Source of the DNA: Neurospora tetrasperma FGSC 2508
Taxonomy: Eukaryota > Ascomycota > Sordariomycetes > Sordariales > Sordariaceae
Direction of reading: 5' to 3'
NCBI RefSeq assembly: GCF_000213175.1
Contig: NW_009799101.1
Coordinates: 3,807,645 to 3,871,644, forward strand
DNA: 64,000 nt
Part shown: in pieces, positions 1 through 10,673 of the stretch
Position numbering within the stretch: the stretch's first letter is position 1
Layout of the letters: every line of letters begins with the position of its first letter
Program-made: the position numbers and the translations under genes
Notes under the pieces: model-generated
Told to the model about the DNA's origin: nothing
The model's input: only the letters and a program-made list of their open reading frames with translations
The model's database searches: none

Positions 1-2609
1 CAGAACGCGTTCCAGGAGGAGTGGAAGCTTGTCGTTGTACCCAGATACCTCAACGAACAATCCACGACTGTCGAGTGATACGAGGTAGGACAAGCCAGCA
101 AGGTCGGCATCGTACGAAAACTCTTCCAAGGCATCCTTGACGTGGTCGGTGAAGAGCCTCGCCTTGACAATGCTCTCAGCAGACGCGTGGATCAAAGGGC
201 TCTTCAGGCTGACAATCAAATTCGCTTTGGGCACCCAAAACGTGTCGTCCTTCTTATACCAAGTGCGTACTAGGTCATCGTTGCGCACAATCCGCGGCGC
301 CAAAGCTGGCTCCTTAACCTCCTTCCTTTCAACTTCCAGCTTTGTAGGAATAAACTGGTTTTTGTGCGGGAGATGAAGCTCAGGGATCCGTTCTTGATCG
401 GAGATGGTGGCGGCCTTCTTGATTTCCTCCATAAGTTCGCTAGGAATCTTGGACACGGAATACTCAGTCCCGTACCACTTTTCCTTGTGCTCCCATTTCC
501 CAGGCACCTCCCGCGAGACGATGGACATGCGGAAATTGTCAGGCCGCAAGCAATCAAGGCCCTTGCGGATGAGGTTGGCATCATACTTGCGCAACTTGCT
601 AGTTCCGCTCAAGAGCCATTCTCTGGGCAGTGGCCGTTGCATGACTCCGGCTGTCTTGCTTGCGAAGCTGGAAGCCTGAGTCTTCTGCTTGAACTTGAAA
701 TCAATGTCTCCCATAATCTTTTGCTCGTTGTGGATCCATTCCTGGGGTCCCGTTTCTTTAAGCAAGGCGATGTATTGGAACACCACTTTGGCGACCTCTT
801 CGTAGTTTTTAAGCCCCTTTGCATTTTGGTCAGCAATTTAAAGTATAATCAGGAGATAAGGAGGACATACTTCTTGTGTCAACTTGATCTGAATATCAAA
901 CATGCCAGGAGAGCCAGGGCAAACAGTCCACGCACCAGCGCTAAGACCATTAGCCCAACCTTTTGACTTGATATGAGCCATAATGCTGCCCGGGCCCTCA
1001 TGGCCAAGTAAGTGGCTGAGGTAACGACTTGGAAGCTCTTCGAACAAGAGATGCTCATCTAAGAAGGGGAAGGTAATGTTGAGTTCTCGTGAATCCATTA
1101 CGGGTTTGGCAAAGGTCACGACTCCGAGTTGCTCCGGCGTAAGAGGAGCTTCATCCGTCCACTCATTGGGTGGCAGATCTTTGTTCTCTACGTCTGAGAA
1201 CAACTCGGCAACCCAGCCTTCAAGAACGTCAAGTGATTCTCTTCCGAGCACGCACAGCTTCATGCGGTTGGCCGAGTAATGCTTCTGATAAAACTCAATG
1301 AACTTTTCACGAACATTGACGCCCTTGGACTCAGGCAACACCTTGAGCGTTTCCAGGTTTCCAGTAGAGAAATGGCAGTACGGATGCTTGGGGTTCGAGA
1401 TGGACTTGTCTAGTTGGTGAAGTCGCCACGTATCGTTCTGTAGGTTCTTTTTGTTTTCGGAGTCCACAGCCCGAAGCTCCCTGTCAAGGGTGTTGGCTAG
1501 AAAGAGCGGCGCAACGAAGAACTGAGCAAAACGATCCAGAGCACCGTAAAGGGGCGAGGGATTGGTAGCCGAAAGCTCCTCATCATTGCTGGGTTTGGCA
1601 GACACCTCGAAGTAATAGTTGGTGTGAGTTGCTGCAGTGAAGGCATTAGAGCTACCAGAATTTGTCGACAAATACTGGCTGTAGTCATTCTCGACCGGAT
1701 ACTTCTTGGTACCCATGAACAGGAGCTAGAATCATGATCACCAGGGTCAGTAAAAAAATCTCAAAAAAATTTCCCTTCACGTGTGAACAAGGCGCGGAAA
1801 CTCACATGCTCGACAGCATGGGCCATGCCGGGCATGTCATCTTCATCACTGAAGCTTCCAACATTCACGTCCAAGGCAGCACTGGCCTTGTCCGTCGTGG
1901 GATCATGCACCAAGAGAGCCTCAAGCTTATTGGGGAGACGGATGACCCGGTAGCTGCGATCATCAAGAGAAGGTTTCTCCAGCTGATCGGTGACCCGCTC
2001 AACAGCGGGTGAGCCCTTGCTGGGCGTATCTTGAGGTGAGGTGGACATGACAGAGTAATGACGCCGGTCCAAGGAGTGAAGAATCGATGATCCGGAAAGG
2101 CGTTGGGTGTTGTAAAGTGGAGGAGAAGACAGATATTCAAGCTGGGTCTGAAATACAGCGGGCCCAGCAAGTACTGACAGGAAGCGGCTGACGACAGGGA
2201 GGCGATAGTAGGGCGGCGTAGAAGAGAGGGGCGGCGTTGGCGTTGGTGGCGGTAGGTCAAGGGCCGTGGAGGCGGCTGTCCCAGGGGTCCGTAGCTCTAG
2301 GGTCCTGCTACTCCGGGGGCGGGTCCAGAATGGTGTCAGCGTCTGTGCGACGGGTGTGGACACAGCACCAGAGCTAGGCAAGGTTACCGGCAATTTGGGT
2401 GCCAGCAAATCCGGGCTGGCGGTGACACTTCCGGTAGGACGGCACTCTGGTCTTTGAAGTCTGTTTCGGCTGTGCGCCGACGCGGGGAGACGTGTGAGGT
2501 TGCGGTGGCACTGGTTGAGGGAATACGGGATGTTACCAGGTCCGTGTCGTGGTTGCCGGTTTCGCGGATTCAGAAGAGCCGGAGAAGTGAGGAGACGAGA
2601 CGTAGACAT
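1..2609 (-). CDS. ste23: Insulin-degrading enzyme / Ste23-type M16 zinc metalloprotease (3' part outside window)
   Basis: M16A peptidase that degrades short peptides; in yeast Ste23 and Axl1 also process a-factor. Exons in the window are 1806-2609, 871-1725 and 1-816 (minus strand); introns 1726-1805 and 817-870 have GT-AG ends and keep frame. 825 residues are visible and the reading frame runs off the left edge, so roughly the last third is missing. The inverted zinc motif HAVEH is residues 264-268, and the splice junction falls directly after its last His. The third zinc ligand region AVDSENKKN lies in exon 2. Other family hallmarks are LLFMGTKKYP, the NAFTAATHTNYYFEV stretch and LKNYEEVAKVVFQYI. 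Residues 1-187 precede the normal family start and are Arg/Pro/Ser-rich with almost no acidic residues, ending RRHYSV before Met188 (position 2048). This could be a mitochondrial leader, with Met188 as an alternative cytosolic start. The family call is secure; the start is less so. Confidence 0.93.
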
Positions 2610-5460
2610 CCAAGTGGAAGTGATTGCCGACTCTTTATACCTGATTCTACCGTGAAGTCTCTCGTTGCGGTCGACTCGCTGGGTGACTGGGTCGTGGGTC
2701 GAATCAGAGAAGGTGAACGCTGTTCAAACGCGCATCTGCTTTTTCCGTGAGGATCTTATCCGTAGTCTGCGGGAACCTCGATGGCCTTACGGTACGCTAG
2801 AGAGGTTGGGGTGATGACGAACAAGCCAGCGCCCGGTGGGGAAGGAACGGAACAGACGGTACGTCACAGCGCCTGGGGAAATGATTCACGAACTAAATGT
2901 ACAATTATGAAGCACCGGACGGGAACCGAAAGCCCACGATGACCTCTCCTTGTGTTCGTATGTATCATAGCTACCAGTTCAAGAAGAAAGGCTGCCTAGA
3001 GTGGAAAGTAAGACGACGTATTACTTCTGGTTTTCTTGAGGGAATGTTTTGGATGAGGGGCAGCTTCGCGACATAACTTCCCGAGCTACGGGTACCTCTA
3101 CGTAGCCCTCCCTGGCTCACTGGGTGCCACTTGATCACGTCGACCATTGAGGTTTCACCCTATAGCTTCAAGTTTTCCGCATGCGGTAAGGAGCTGTAGC
3201 ATTCAGCGACACGTTTACATGGTAGTACTCCGGTCCAAGGCTTGAGCAGCGGCAATTGCAGAGCTGTGATCAATGTATGTACAGTTATCCAGGTTGCAGA
3301 TTCAGCTTACGGATGGTCCGATCGTCCTCAGCTGAGAGATCATATATGGGTAACAGGATACCTTGCTGAACGGAGCAGAGAGCCTTAACATCTTCTGGTA
3401 ACGATCTCTTGGGTATCCTTGAGAGAACAGCCAGAGTGAGAGTTGGTCAGTAGATAGAGAGTGAAAATACCCTTTCTGGTTGGCATGCATGTTTGTCACA
3501 GTTACCTTGGCTCCTTGGGACCCACGAACCCCGCCAGCCCACCGTCCGGTCAACTCGTTAGGAGTTGTTCACTGACATTAACTTGAGGAGTGCCTATCAG
3601 ATGATGAGAGCGCAAAGTCCTGAATGGATCGAATTTACATTATGAGATGAAAAGTATGTTCGGAGTTCCAATAGTCCTGGATACTGGTTGACACCTCATT
3701 AAGATATATGCAACGCACCCTACTATCGACCCTATAAAAGCCATCAGGGGCAACTCCAGGACGCACAATGAAGTGTTCCCTCCTCTTGCACTACCTTATC
3801 ACTTTCAACCCACACGTCACATTTCGAAATTTCGTAATATGTGACGGGAGAGCCGCACATCTCAAGAAATAGATGTAGAGTGAGATCCGAGCAGACACTT
3901 TGTCACACACGTCAACTGCCAGAGTGATAATTCCTCGCAACTCTTTCACTACGGGACTGTCTTGCAGCTGAATCATCAATGGGCATTGTTGTCGTTGTCC
4001 TTTGATTCTTACGTGTAATCTTTTTTTTTCTCATTGTAAACCTCGCTATGGTCTCACTGGCTATTTGCGTCGCTCAGTTGGATCTGTTCCGTTTGGACAC
4101 TGATGCTCCTACATTAACTTGATTAATCATAGTCCTCGAAAAGAGAAATGATTGCTCTGCCAAGAGGAAAAAACATGCTGTTGACAACCTGTCTTACATG
4201 CCTGTAGTATCATCAAACATGGTCAGTTTGTATATAGTAAGTGGACGAGAGCAGTTGAGATGTTACTCAGAAGGTTGCCATAGTCCTACTCTTACCTTTT
4301 CCAGCTCTCTTTACATTCTATATGCCTTATCAAACCACAAACAAATCGCAAACTGCCAAAGTCACACACGCATTATGCGGAATATAGCACAAGCGCGTAA
4401 CAGCGGTAGACCTAACACAGAAACGCCGGATACTAGTACTATGTCTAGGTTGTAAGTCTAGTCTAGTTATCGTATATGTCATCGCATTTCACCAGTCTAT
4501 GACACGGCCACCTGGATAATAGAAGCCATGTGACAAAGACTGAGCAATTCCACTACCCTGTGGGCTGTGCTTCCGCTTAGGTGCAAGACTATGTTGTAGC
4601 GGAAGAGATCATATGAGGTGAAGTAGGACTAATAGACTGCCTTGAGCTGCGTGGTTGCTCCCGAGACCTTCAGCCGCCATGATCAGTTTGTCCGGGATGG
4701 TACTGATGAAAACCAACACGGGACGGATGTCACCCGTCAAAAGCCAATATTGCGGTTGCTTGTGATTTTGGGTATTGATGTTCCTTGCGGTTCGGCGGTA
4801 AAAGCAATCTAGTCTGCATGCAACCTGTTCTTCCCCAGCCCTAGCAGAAGATGACACCCATGTTTGTTATCAACAAGTCATCATCTATTGAAAGTCTTGG
4901 CTGGATATGAGCTTCAACAGTGACCGGCCTAGAAGGCGACGGCGGGTAAGTGTACCTCGGCGCCGCGGGGATCGGGTCCAAGAGAACAGTTCCATACCCC
5001 TTAAGCTGCCTGACAGCATGCAAACTCATCACACTTCCACCCCCTCTAACGGCCCATCAGTAAACAGGCCATATGCCTATATCTCTGAGGATTTACGATG
5101 CGATCCATCACATCGAAGGCCTTAAAATGTCTAAAGAGACCGAAGACCGCATGTTGCGCGATGCCGTACCAGATGTACACTCTAGTCCTTGCACCACCAG
5201 AACAAGCGACGGTTAACAACGGAGGACATCGAGATACCCCGTTTGCAGCACGAGTTAAAAACTTTAGCTCTACACTGGCGTGGACGACATGGGCACATAT
5301 ATCCCGGTCCTCCGTAGGCACCATGGCACTCATAGATGCTTGAGCCTCTCCCCAGCAGGGAAAACAATGACCTATGATCGTGAAGCTTATAAGCACTGCG
5401 GCCAATTTTAGAACAGCGGAACACACGATCGGGACTAAAATGGATGCCGAACCATCAACA
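2610..5460. other. Intergenic, no gene seen
   Basis: About 2.85 kb between the metalloprotease start and the 3' end of the MPP6-like gene, both on the minus strand. It should hold the metalloprotease promoter at the left end and the MPP6 3' UTR at the right end. The small open frames here show no family motif, no convincing splice structure and biased, low-complexity translations. No repeats or tRNA signals were found. Confidence 0.6.
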
Positions 5461-6429
5461 CTACTTCCGCGACTTGCGGGGGCAGTCAGCAGCTCGATGA
5501 CCGTTCTGTCCACATGTGTGGCAGGCGCCGGTGAAAGCCTGCCGGTGAACGCCTTGTGGCTGGCCACCCGATCCAGATATCGTGGCAGGACGGTTGGGAT
5601 TCACCTCCCTCTTCCGTCGGCCAAGCGCAAACTGTGCTGCCTTCTTGCGCTCCTCGCTTCTCTTGTCAGAGAACGAGGATCCCGGCCTTGCCCGCTTCTG
5701 TCCCCTGGGATTAACACCCTTTTGTTGGCCTCGATCTGCCTGCTTGTTGGAGTCGGAAGATGCTTCACCCTCAGAGCGGTCGTCATCGGAGTCTGAGCCT
5801 GAGCTATCACTATTACTATCACTCTCGTCGTCATCATCGCTGTCGCCGTCTTCGTTCTTCTTCTTCTCCCCCTACATAGTCACGTTAGCGCGTGGAACCA
5901 AAGAATGCTGCTCTATAAACAAACATGCCTTTTTCTTCATGTTGAATTGGCGGAAGCGGGCGGCGGTGGGAACAGCGGCAGGAGCGTCATCGTCATCACT
6001 CATATTGCCTGAGTAATCAATCTGCGCAAATCCAACTTGAACAACATTCAGCACTGGGCGAGCCCCGGCCTTCGGGGCGAGGGAAGCACCAGGTAAGACC
6101 CAATGGGAGTCACCAAGTTCTGCAGCACGCTTTTCAATGGCAGCTTGTCGCTTCTTCTCTTCTTCTTCCAGCGCGGCCTGGATGGCCTTTTGGTCAAACA
6201 ATGCCTGGTCGGCCTCCGGATTGGGTGTGCTCGTTTTCGATGTATGGGAATGCTTCCGGCGCTTGGAGGGACCCTCGTCCTCTGTCTTCGGGGTGCTGGG
6301 CTTCTCGGTTGGTGACGCAGTAGCAGCAGTAGCAGCAGCTCTCTGCATGAACTTCATCGTCATCAAGCGAGAAGACATAGTCTTTTGCGTCTGTGGCGCC
6401 GCCATGGTTGGCAGGTTCGTGGGAGCCAT
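5461..6429 (-). CDS. mpp6: MPP6-like nuclear RNA exosome cofactor with C-terminal CCHC zinc knuckle
   Basis: M-phase phosphoprotein 6 family: binds the nuclear exosome and helps pre-rRNA processing and RNA surveillance. Exons 5929-6429 and 5461-5871 encode 303 residues. The N-terminal block MSSRLMTMKFMQRA matches the conserved MPP6 LxMKFMQR box, followed later by GDSHWVLPG, like the EEHWYL box of animal MPHOSPH6. A long charged helical stretch, an Asp/Ser acidic tract and a basic RRKREVNPNRPA segment follow. The last residues form one CX2CX4HX4C knuckle (CHTCGQNGHRAADC) just before the stop. The 57-bp intron 5872-5928 only keeps frame with a GC donor (AAG/GCATGT); it has a GCTAAC branch point and a TAG acceptor. 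Several in-frame Met codons precede MSSRL, so the start may be Met9 or Met18 instead of Met1. The knuckle resembles those of the TRAMP proteins Air1/Air2; an RNA-binding role for it is inference. Confidence 0.82.
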
Positions 6430-6966
6430 CGTGAGTACGTTGAATAGGCGCGCGGTAGCGTTAACGACTGGAAGATGTTATCGTCAATGGTCTTGTAATT
6501 TGAATCAATAGTTTGAGCCACTCCTTAATCGGCGCCCGGTAATGCGAGGAGGAGTTGGCACAGCGATAAAGATTTAGCGCGTGGTCGTTGTGATGATGTC
6601 GCACGTCCCAAGAAAAATGGTTGACATTTGACAAGAGACAAAAATTCCAATTCGAAGTCGTCAAGGTGGGACTATGGTACTCCCTAGACTACCTAGTTCC
6701 ACAGCCCAGGGACCTACGGCCATTTGAGCCCCACTTTGAATGCCAGCTCGAGTCGGAGTCTGTGCACGAGCCAAAGGATCCAACCTTAGCTTTGAGCCGC
6801 ACACCCCCATCCCGATAATCCATCTCAGCTGCCGACAACAGCATTGACCCACTGGGGAAGCTCAACTTCATCATACGTACCTGGTCCAGCTCTCGGCCGG
6901 TGCCCGCAGCGACTGACTCGAGACACTCCCGTCTCCATCCACAACCTCCTCCACCGAACATCCACC
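6430..6966. promoter_or_regulatory. Divergent upstream region MPP6-like / NDUFS6
   Basis: This 537-bp gap separates two divergently transcribed genes and must carry both promoters and both 5' UTRs. I see no clear TATA box or known operator. The open frames crossing it on either strand look like chance frames. Confidence 0.5.
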
Positions 6967-7650
6967 ATGTACCCTTCAAGATTGCGGGTGGCCCATCAGC
7001 TGTCGCGCCAATGCGCGCGCTCATTCACCACTTCTGGCCATCAATTGTATTCGTCGTCGACCGTTCCGGCGCCTGAGAAGAGTGAACAGAAGACTGTCGA
7101 AGTTACGCCGACAGGACCGGCCGCCGTCGTGAAGCAGGCTCCCAACCGCGCGGAGGTCTGGTCCCGGAGTCAGAAGCCCCGCTCCGAGGCCATGACCGGC
7201 CCCCGTTTCGAGCAGACTAACTTTGATCTCCAGGTGAGCTACGGCCTGCGTCCAGGAACGAACATTTACGCAATCGCAATTCGCACCCAAGATTCCGGAC
7301 AAGACAGGATACATCAACGTTTGGGTCTTTTGCTAACTCCAGTTGCAAATTACAGCCTCAACCATGGGCCGCCATAGAGCTTATCCACAAGCAGCCTGTC
7401 AAGTGGGTGCATGAGCGTATCGTGGCATGCGATGGCGGTGGTGGCCCTGCTGGTCACCCCAAGATTTACATCAACACCGACAAGCCTGAGATTGCCACCT
7501 GCAACTACTGTGGACTTCCTTTCGTAAGTTTACAACAGGCTGTGATAGTCTGGGTACGGACTCACAACTAATGTCGTGATATTGCAGGCAAATGAACACA
7601 ACCGTAAACACCTCGAGTCCCTCCCCCAGACCTCCTACCCCCTTCAATAA
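6967..7650 (+). CDS. NDUFS6: NADH:ubiquinone oxidoreductase (complex I) 13-kDa zinc subunit, NDUFS6 family
   Basis: Matrix-side accessory subunit of mitochondrial complex I that binds one zinc ion and is needed for late assembly. Exons 6967-7233, 7356-7523 and 7588-7650 encode 165 residues; both introns have good GT-AG ends and the first has a TGCTAAC branch point. The N-terminus ([24 protein letters not shown]) is a typical mitochondrial presequence: Arg/Ser-rich with no acidic residue. The C-terminal half contains [22 protein letters not shown] and then CNYCGLPF, supplying the Cys, His, Cys, Cys zinc ligands expected for this family, and ends [16 protein letters not shown]. Start chosen at the first ATG with a good context (CACCATG) that gives a presequence. 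It faces away from the MPP6-like gene. Confidence 0.93.
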
Positions 7651-10600
7651 AGGAGAGCGAGCCAGCCGCAGTCGGATTGACGTCGAGTGTGAAAATGTAC
7701 CACGGTACCAGTCCGTGATGAAGGTCAAACAGGGACCTGTACATATAGAACTGAATAATGACGGAATGGAATTTTAATCGCTTCAAGGGGCACAAAGTAA
7801 GCCCGTACTGATTCGATTTGCTAGACAGCTACAATGCAATCTCATGAGCCGGTACGCGCATTCTGTCAATTTGTCGAGGAAGTTCGATTATAGGCCTGAT
7901 TTACAACCTCTCCAGCGAACATGGACACCCCCGTCGGAACACGCGCACACTGTTCATGCAACATATCCACTACGACCGTATTCCTCCGCCTATCTGTATC
8001 TTGCCGGAGCTGAAGCTGTTTGAACGTTTGAAGAACAGCTGAGGTTTGGAAAACAGCCAAAGGGACGAGAAAAGAGATGCCGTCACATACTTGGACGACG
8101 TCCATTCCGCTGTGGCTGCAACGGACTTTCACCCCCAAAAATCCCTTAACTCCCCGGTTCATCCTGAATTACTGAACTCTAACCTTCAGGAGCTTTATGG
8201 TATGAATAGCCTACACAAGGGATCGGTAGATATTCAAGCCACCCACGTAGGTGTCATTTAGAAAATCGGTTCGCGTGACGGATGAAGAGTGCAGCGTGAG
8301 TCTAATGCCAGCAAACATCTGATTTCTATCTGGTCCTCAGCTCGTTCTAGTTGCATATTGACATTATCTCCATATCAACAGTTCATTTGCAACAGCATGT
8401 GAGATGGACAGGGTTTACTTGCGACTTTGTGAGCTGCAAGAGCTTTATTGCATAGTACAGCTCTTTTCAGTTTTGGAGGCTTTGGCCACCGAGAGGGCAG
8501 TGCAACGACCCGGGTATCACCGAGCGAGCGTCAAGGTGCCCGCTAGTTGTTGCTAAAAATATCATCGGCCCCGAAGGACCGGGAGTCATGGTTGGGACAC
8601 TACATTTGTGGTGTACTTCCAATTGACACCCATCGGCCCCGTTGGGCTTGACCAGGCAAGGACCTGATCTGTGCATTCAATCCGTCAAAAGCTCATCTTG
8701 GTACCACATCACCATTTCTGTACATCGCAGATCAGTTGCCAAGCGAGCTCCAACATCTTAAAACTCGGCTTCTTTAATGGTAATCCTCGTACTTATGTAA
8801 AGCAAAGTTCACAGCTTTCAATGGAGGGCACGTCGTTAGGTTGCAAATCACCATGGTGCTGCTCCCATCAATGTATTCATTTGAATATCCCGAGAACAAT
8901 AAAGTTTCTCTATTGGGGGGTTAGAAGATCATCAAGTCCCTAAAACATGGCCGCATTCATCCGCCGCTCCCACCTCGATGTTACTCTATCCTGATAGTGT
9001 TTCATGGCGCACTATGTATTCCACCGTCCATTGACCATGTTTTGCAACTTTGTTCTTATCCACCACAGCCGGCTCGGTTGCCGTGAGAAAAGTCAGGTCC
9101 TTGTCAAGGCAATCGAAGTACGATATGAACACCGCAGTGGCGGATGTATTGAGAAGGCTCTGGGGTATGGAGGTTAGTTTAGACAAAGCCAAGGCTGTGC
9201 GGCTTGAACGGCCCAGCCTATCTACGGATCTATGTACATACGCTCTTCACGTCTTTGGAATCTCAAATAGATTTAGGCTCAAGGTCCGTTCCCGTCTCCG
9301 CCTTTGTTTCCAACACAAAGTTCAATGGTAATCTCCGTCCTGCATCCAATGCCCATACTCACGGCATCGATATCAGTCGGCTCTTCCGACATTGTTCTGC
9401 CCAGCCTTCGATCAGCAAGCTGAACTGTCATGGCGCCTTGATAACCTTGGCCTGCGAATGTGATGTTACCCACATCCAATCGCTTGATAATATCGAAGGA
9501 GTCGGAAAGAGGGCTTCAGCATGCGGAACACAGCCCCGCGAGGAGACCCTAGGATGGCCCAGGGTGGCAGAAAGTGGCATTTTGATGGCCCCCCGTCCCC
9601 TGCTTTCGTCCGATCCGTTGGATCCGCCCAGCTGCACCTTGCGGGGGGTGGAGGCCATTCAGCACCAACGGCCTGCCGTGTTGCGGATCCTTGGAATTTT
9701 AGGTGCCTGGAACCGATGAACCTTGAACCCTTTTCATCTCATTCCTTTTTGTGCCCCGTCCCTTGCTCCACAGCTGCCCGCTCCAAGCTCTGACATCAAA
9801 CTCGGAGCTTTTGGTGAGCTCCAAACAGCTAGCTGTGCGCACCAAGAGAACCCCTCTGGGAGACTGAAACCCCGTCACAGTGTCCCATTGTGATCTTGTG
9901 CAAGCCAACATTTGAATGTCAAGGCGCCAGGGCTTCTCGCTGTCTCCTCACGTTGCATTACCACTATTCCTACTACCTACCTCTTCGCATACCCTGCTCC
10001 GTCCTCGTAGGGCGTTGGAGACCCGGACACGGCGATCTTGACGTTACCTCGCGGAGGACGCCACTCCCCATTCCCGTTTCGTTCCAACAAGAGTAGAGTG
10101 TTCGCTGCGGTTGGTTGCCGTACTGCTTCTGCTGCTGTCATCTGTGTGCGTGGAATCGGACGCTTGTGGTTTTACATGCGTTTTTTGTGTCGTGGGCTTC
10201 TATCATCCCCCTACCCGTACGTACGCAGTGCATCTGCGTCCCTGTGAGGCCAGCACTGTCCCTCACGCCCACCCGGAGGGGATCTCTCAAACAATTCAGG
10301 CTATCTGACGACCCAGTACAAGTGAAAGCGCTCTGGGAATAACAGAACCAGTTCAGTTTGTCGTCAACGGTGCTTCTTTCAGACCAAGCCTGGTTCCATC
10401 CATCCCAGCTTACCCGCTTAAATCCAAGGCCTGTCAGCACCCGTCTGGGGTTATCTGCTGCTATCAGATCTATTACTGGAACCCAGCAGCGCAACAGCAG
10501 AGAGGAGGAAGACACTGCCTCTGTCACCACACACCATCACCACCACCGCCACCACCACCCCCCGCGCATCCGGCAGCCCACGTTTTCTGTCCAGGTAACG

Positions 10601-10673
10601 GGGTCCGGCTCTTTGATCGTCGCCAGCACAACACCGCCCTCTCTTTTTTCCTTTCATCTCGACTCCCCCGATA
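7651..10673. other. Intergenic, no gene seen
   Basis: Three kilobases between NDUFS6 and the Gln-rich gene. The first few hundred bases should be the NDUFS6 3' UTR. The last 800 or so are pyrimidine- and CAC-rich (for example a CACCACCGCCACCACC-like run near 10535-10560) and look like the promoter and long 5' leader of the Gln-rich gene. Several short open frames occur, but none has a recognisable domain or a consistent splice structure. No repeats above a few units and no tRNA. Confidence 0.55.

Noticed and set aside
137-2750. Many open frames antisense to the insulin-degrading enzyme gene
   Set aside because: They are frame shadows of a strong coding sequence and have no domain of their own.
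5046-5567. 173-residue minus-strand frame overlapping the end of the MPP6-like gene
   Set aside because: Runs in another frame across the real zinc-knuckle exon; no domain and no good start context.
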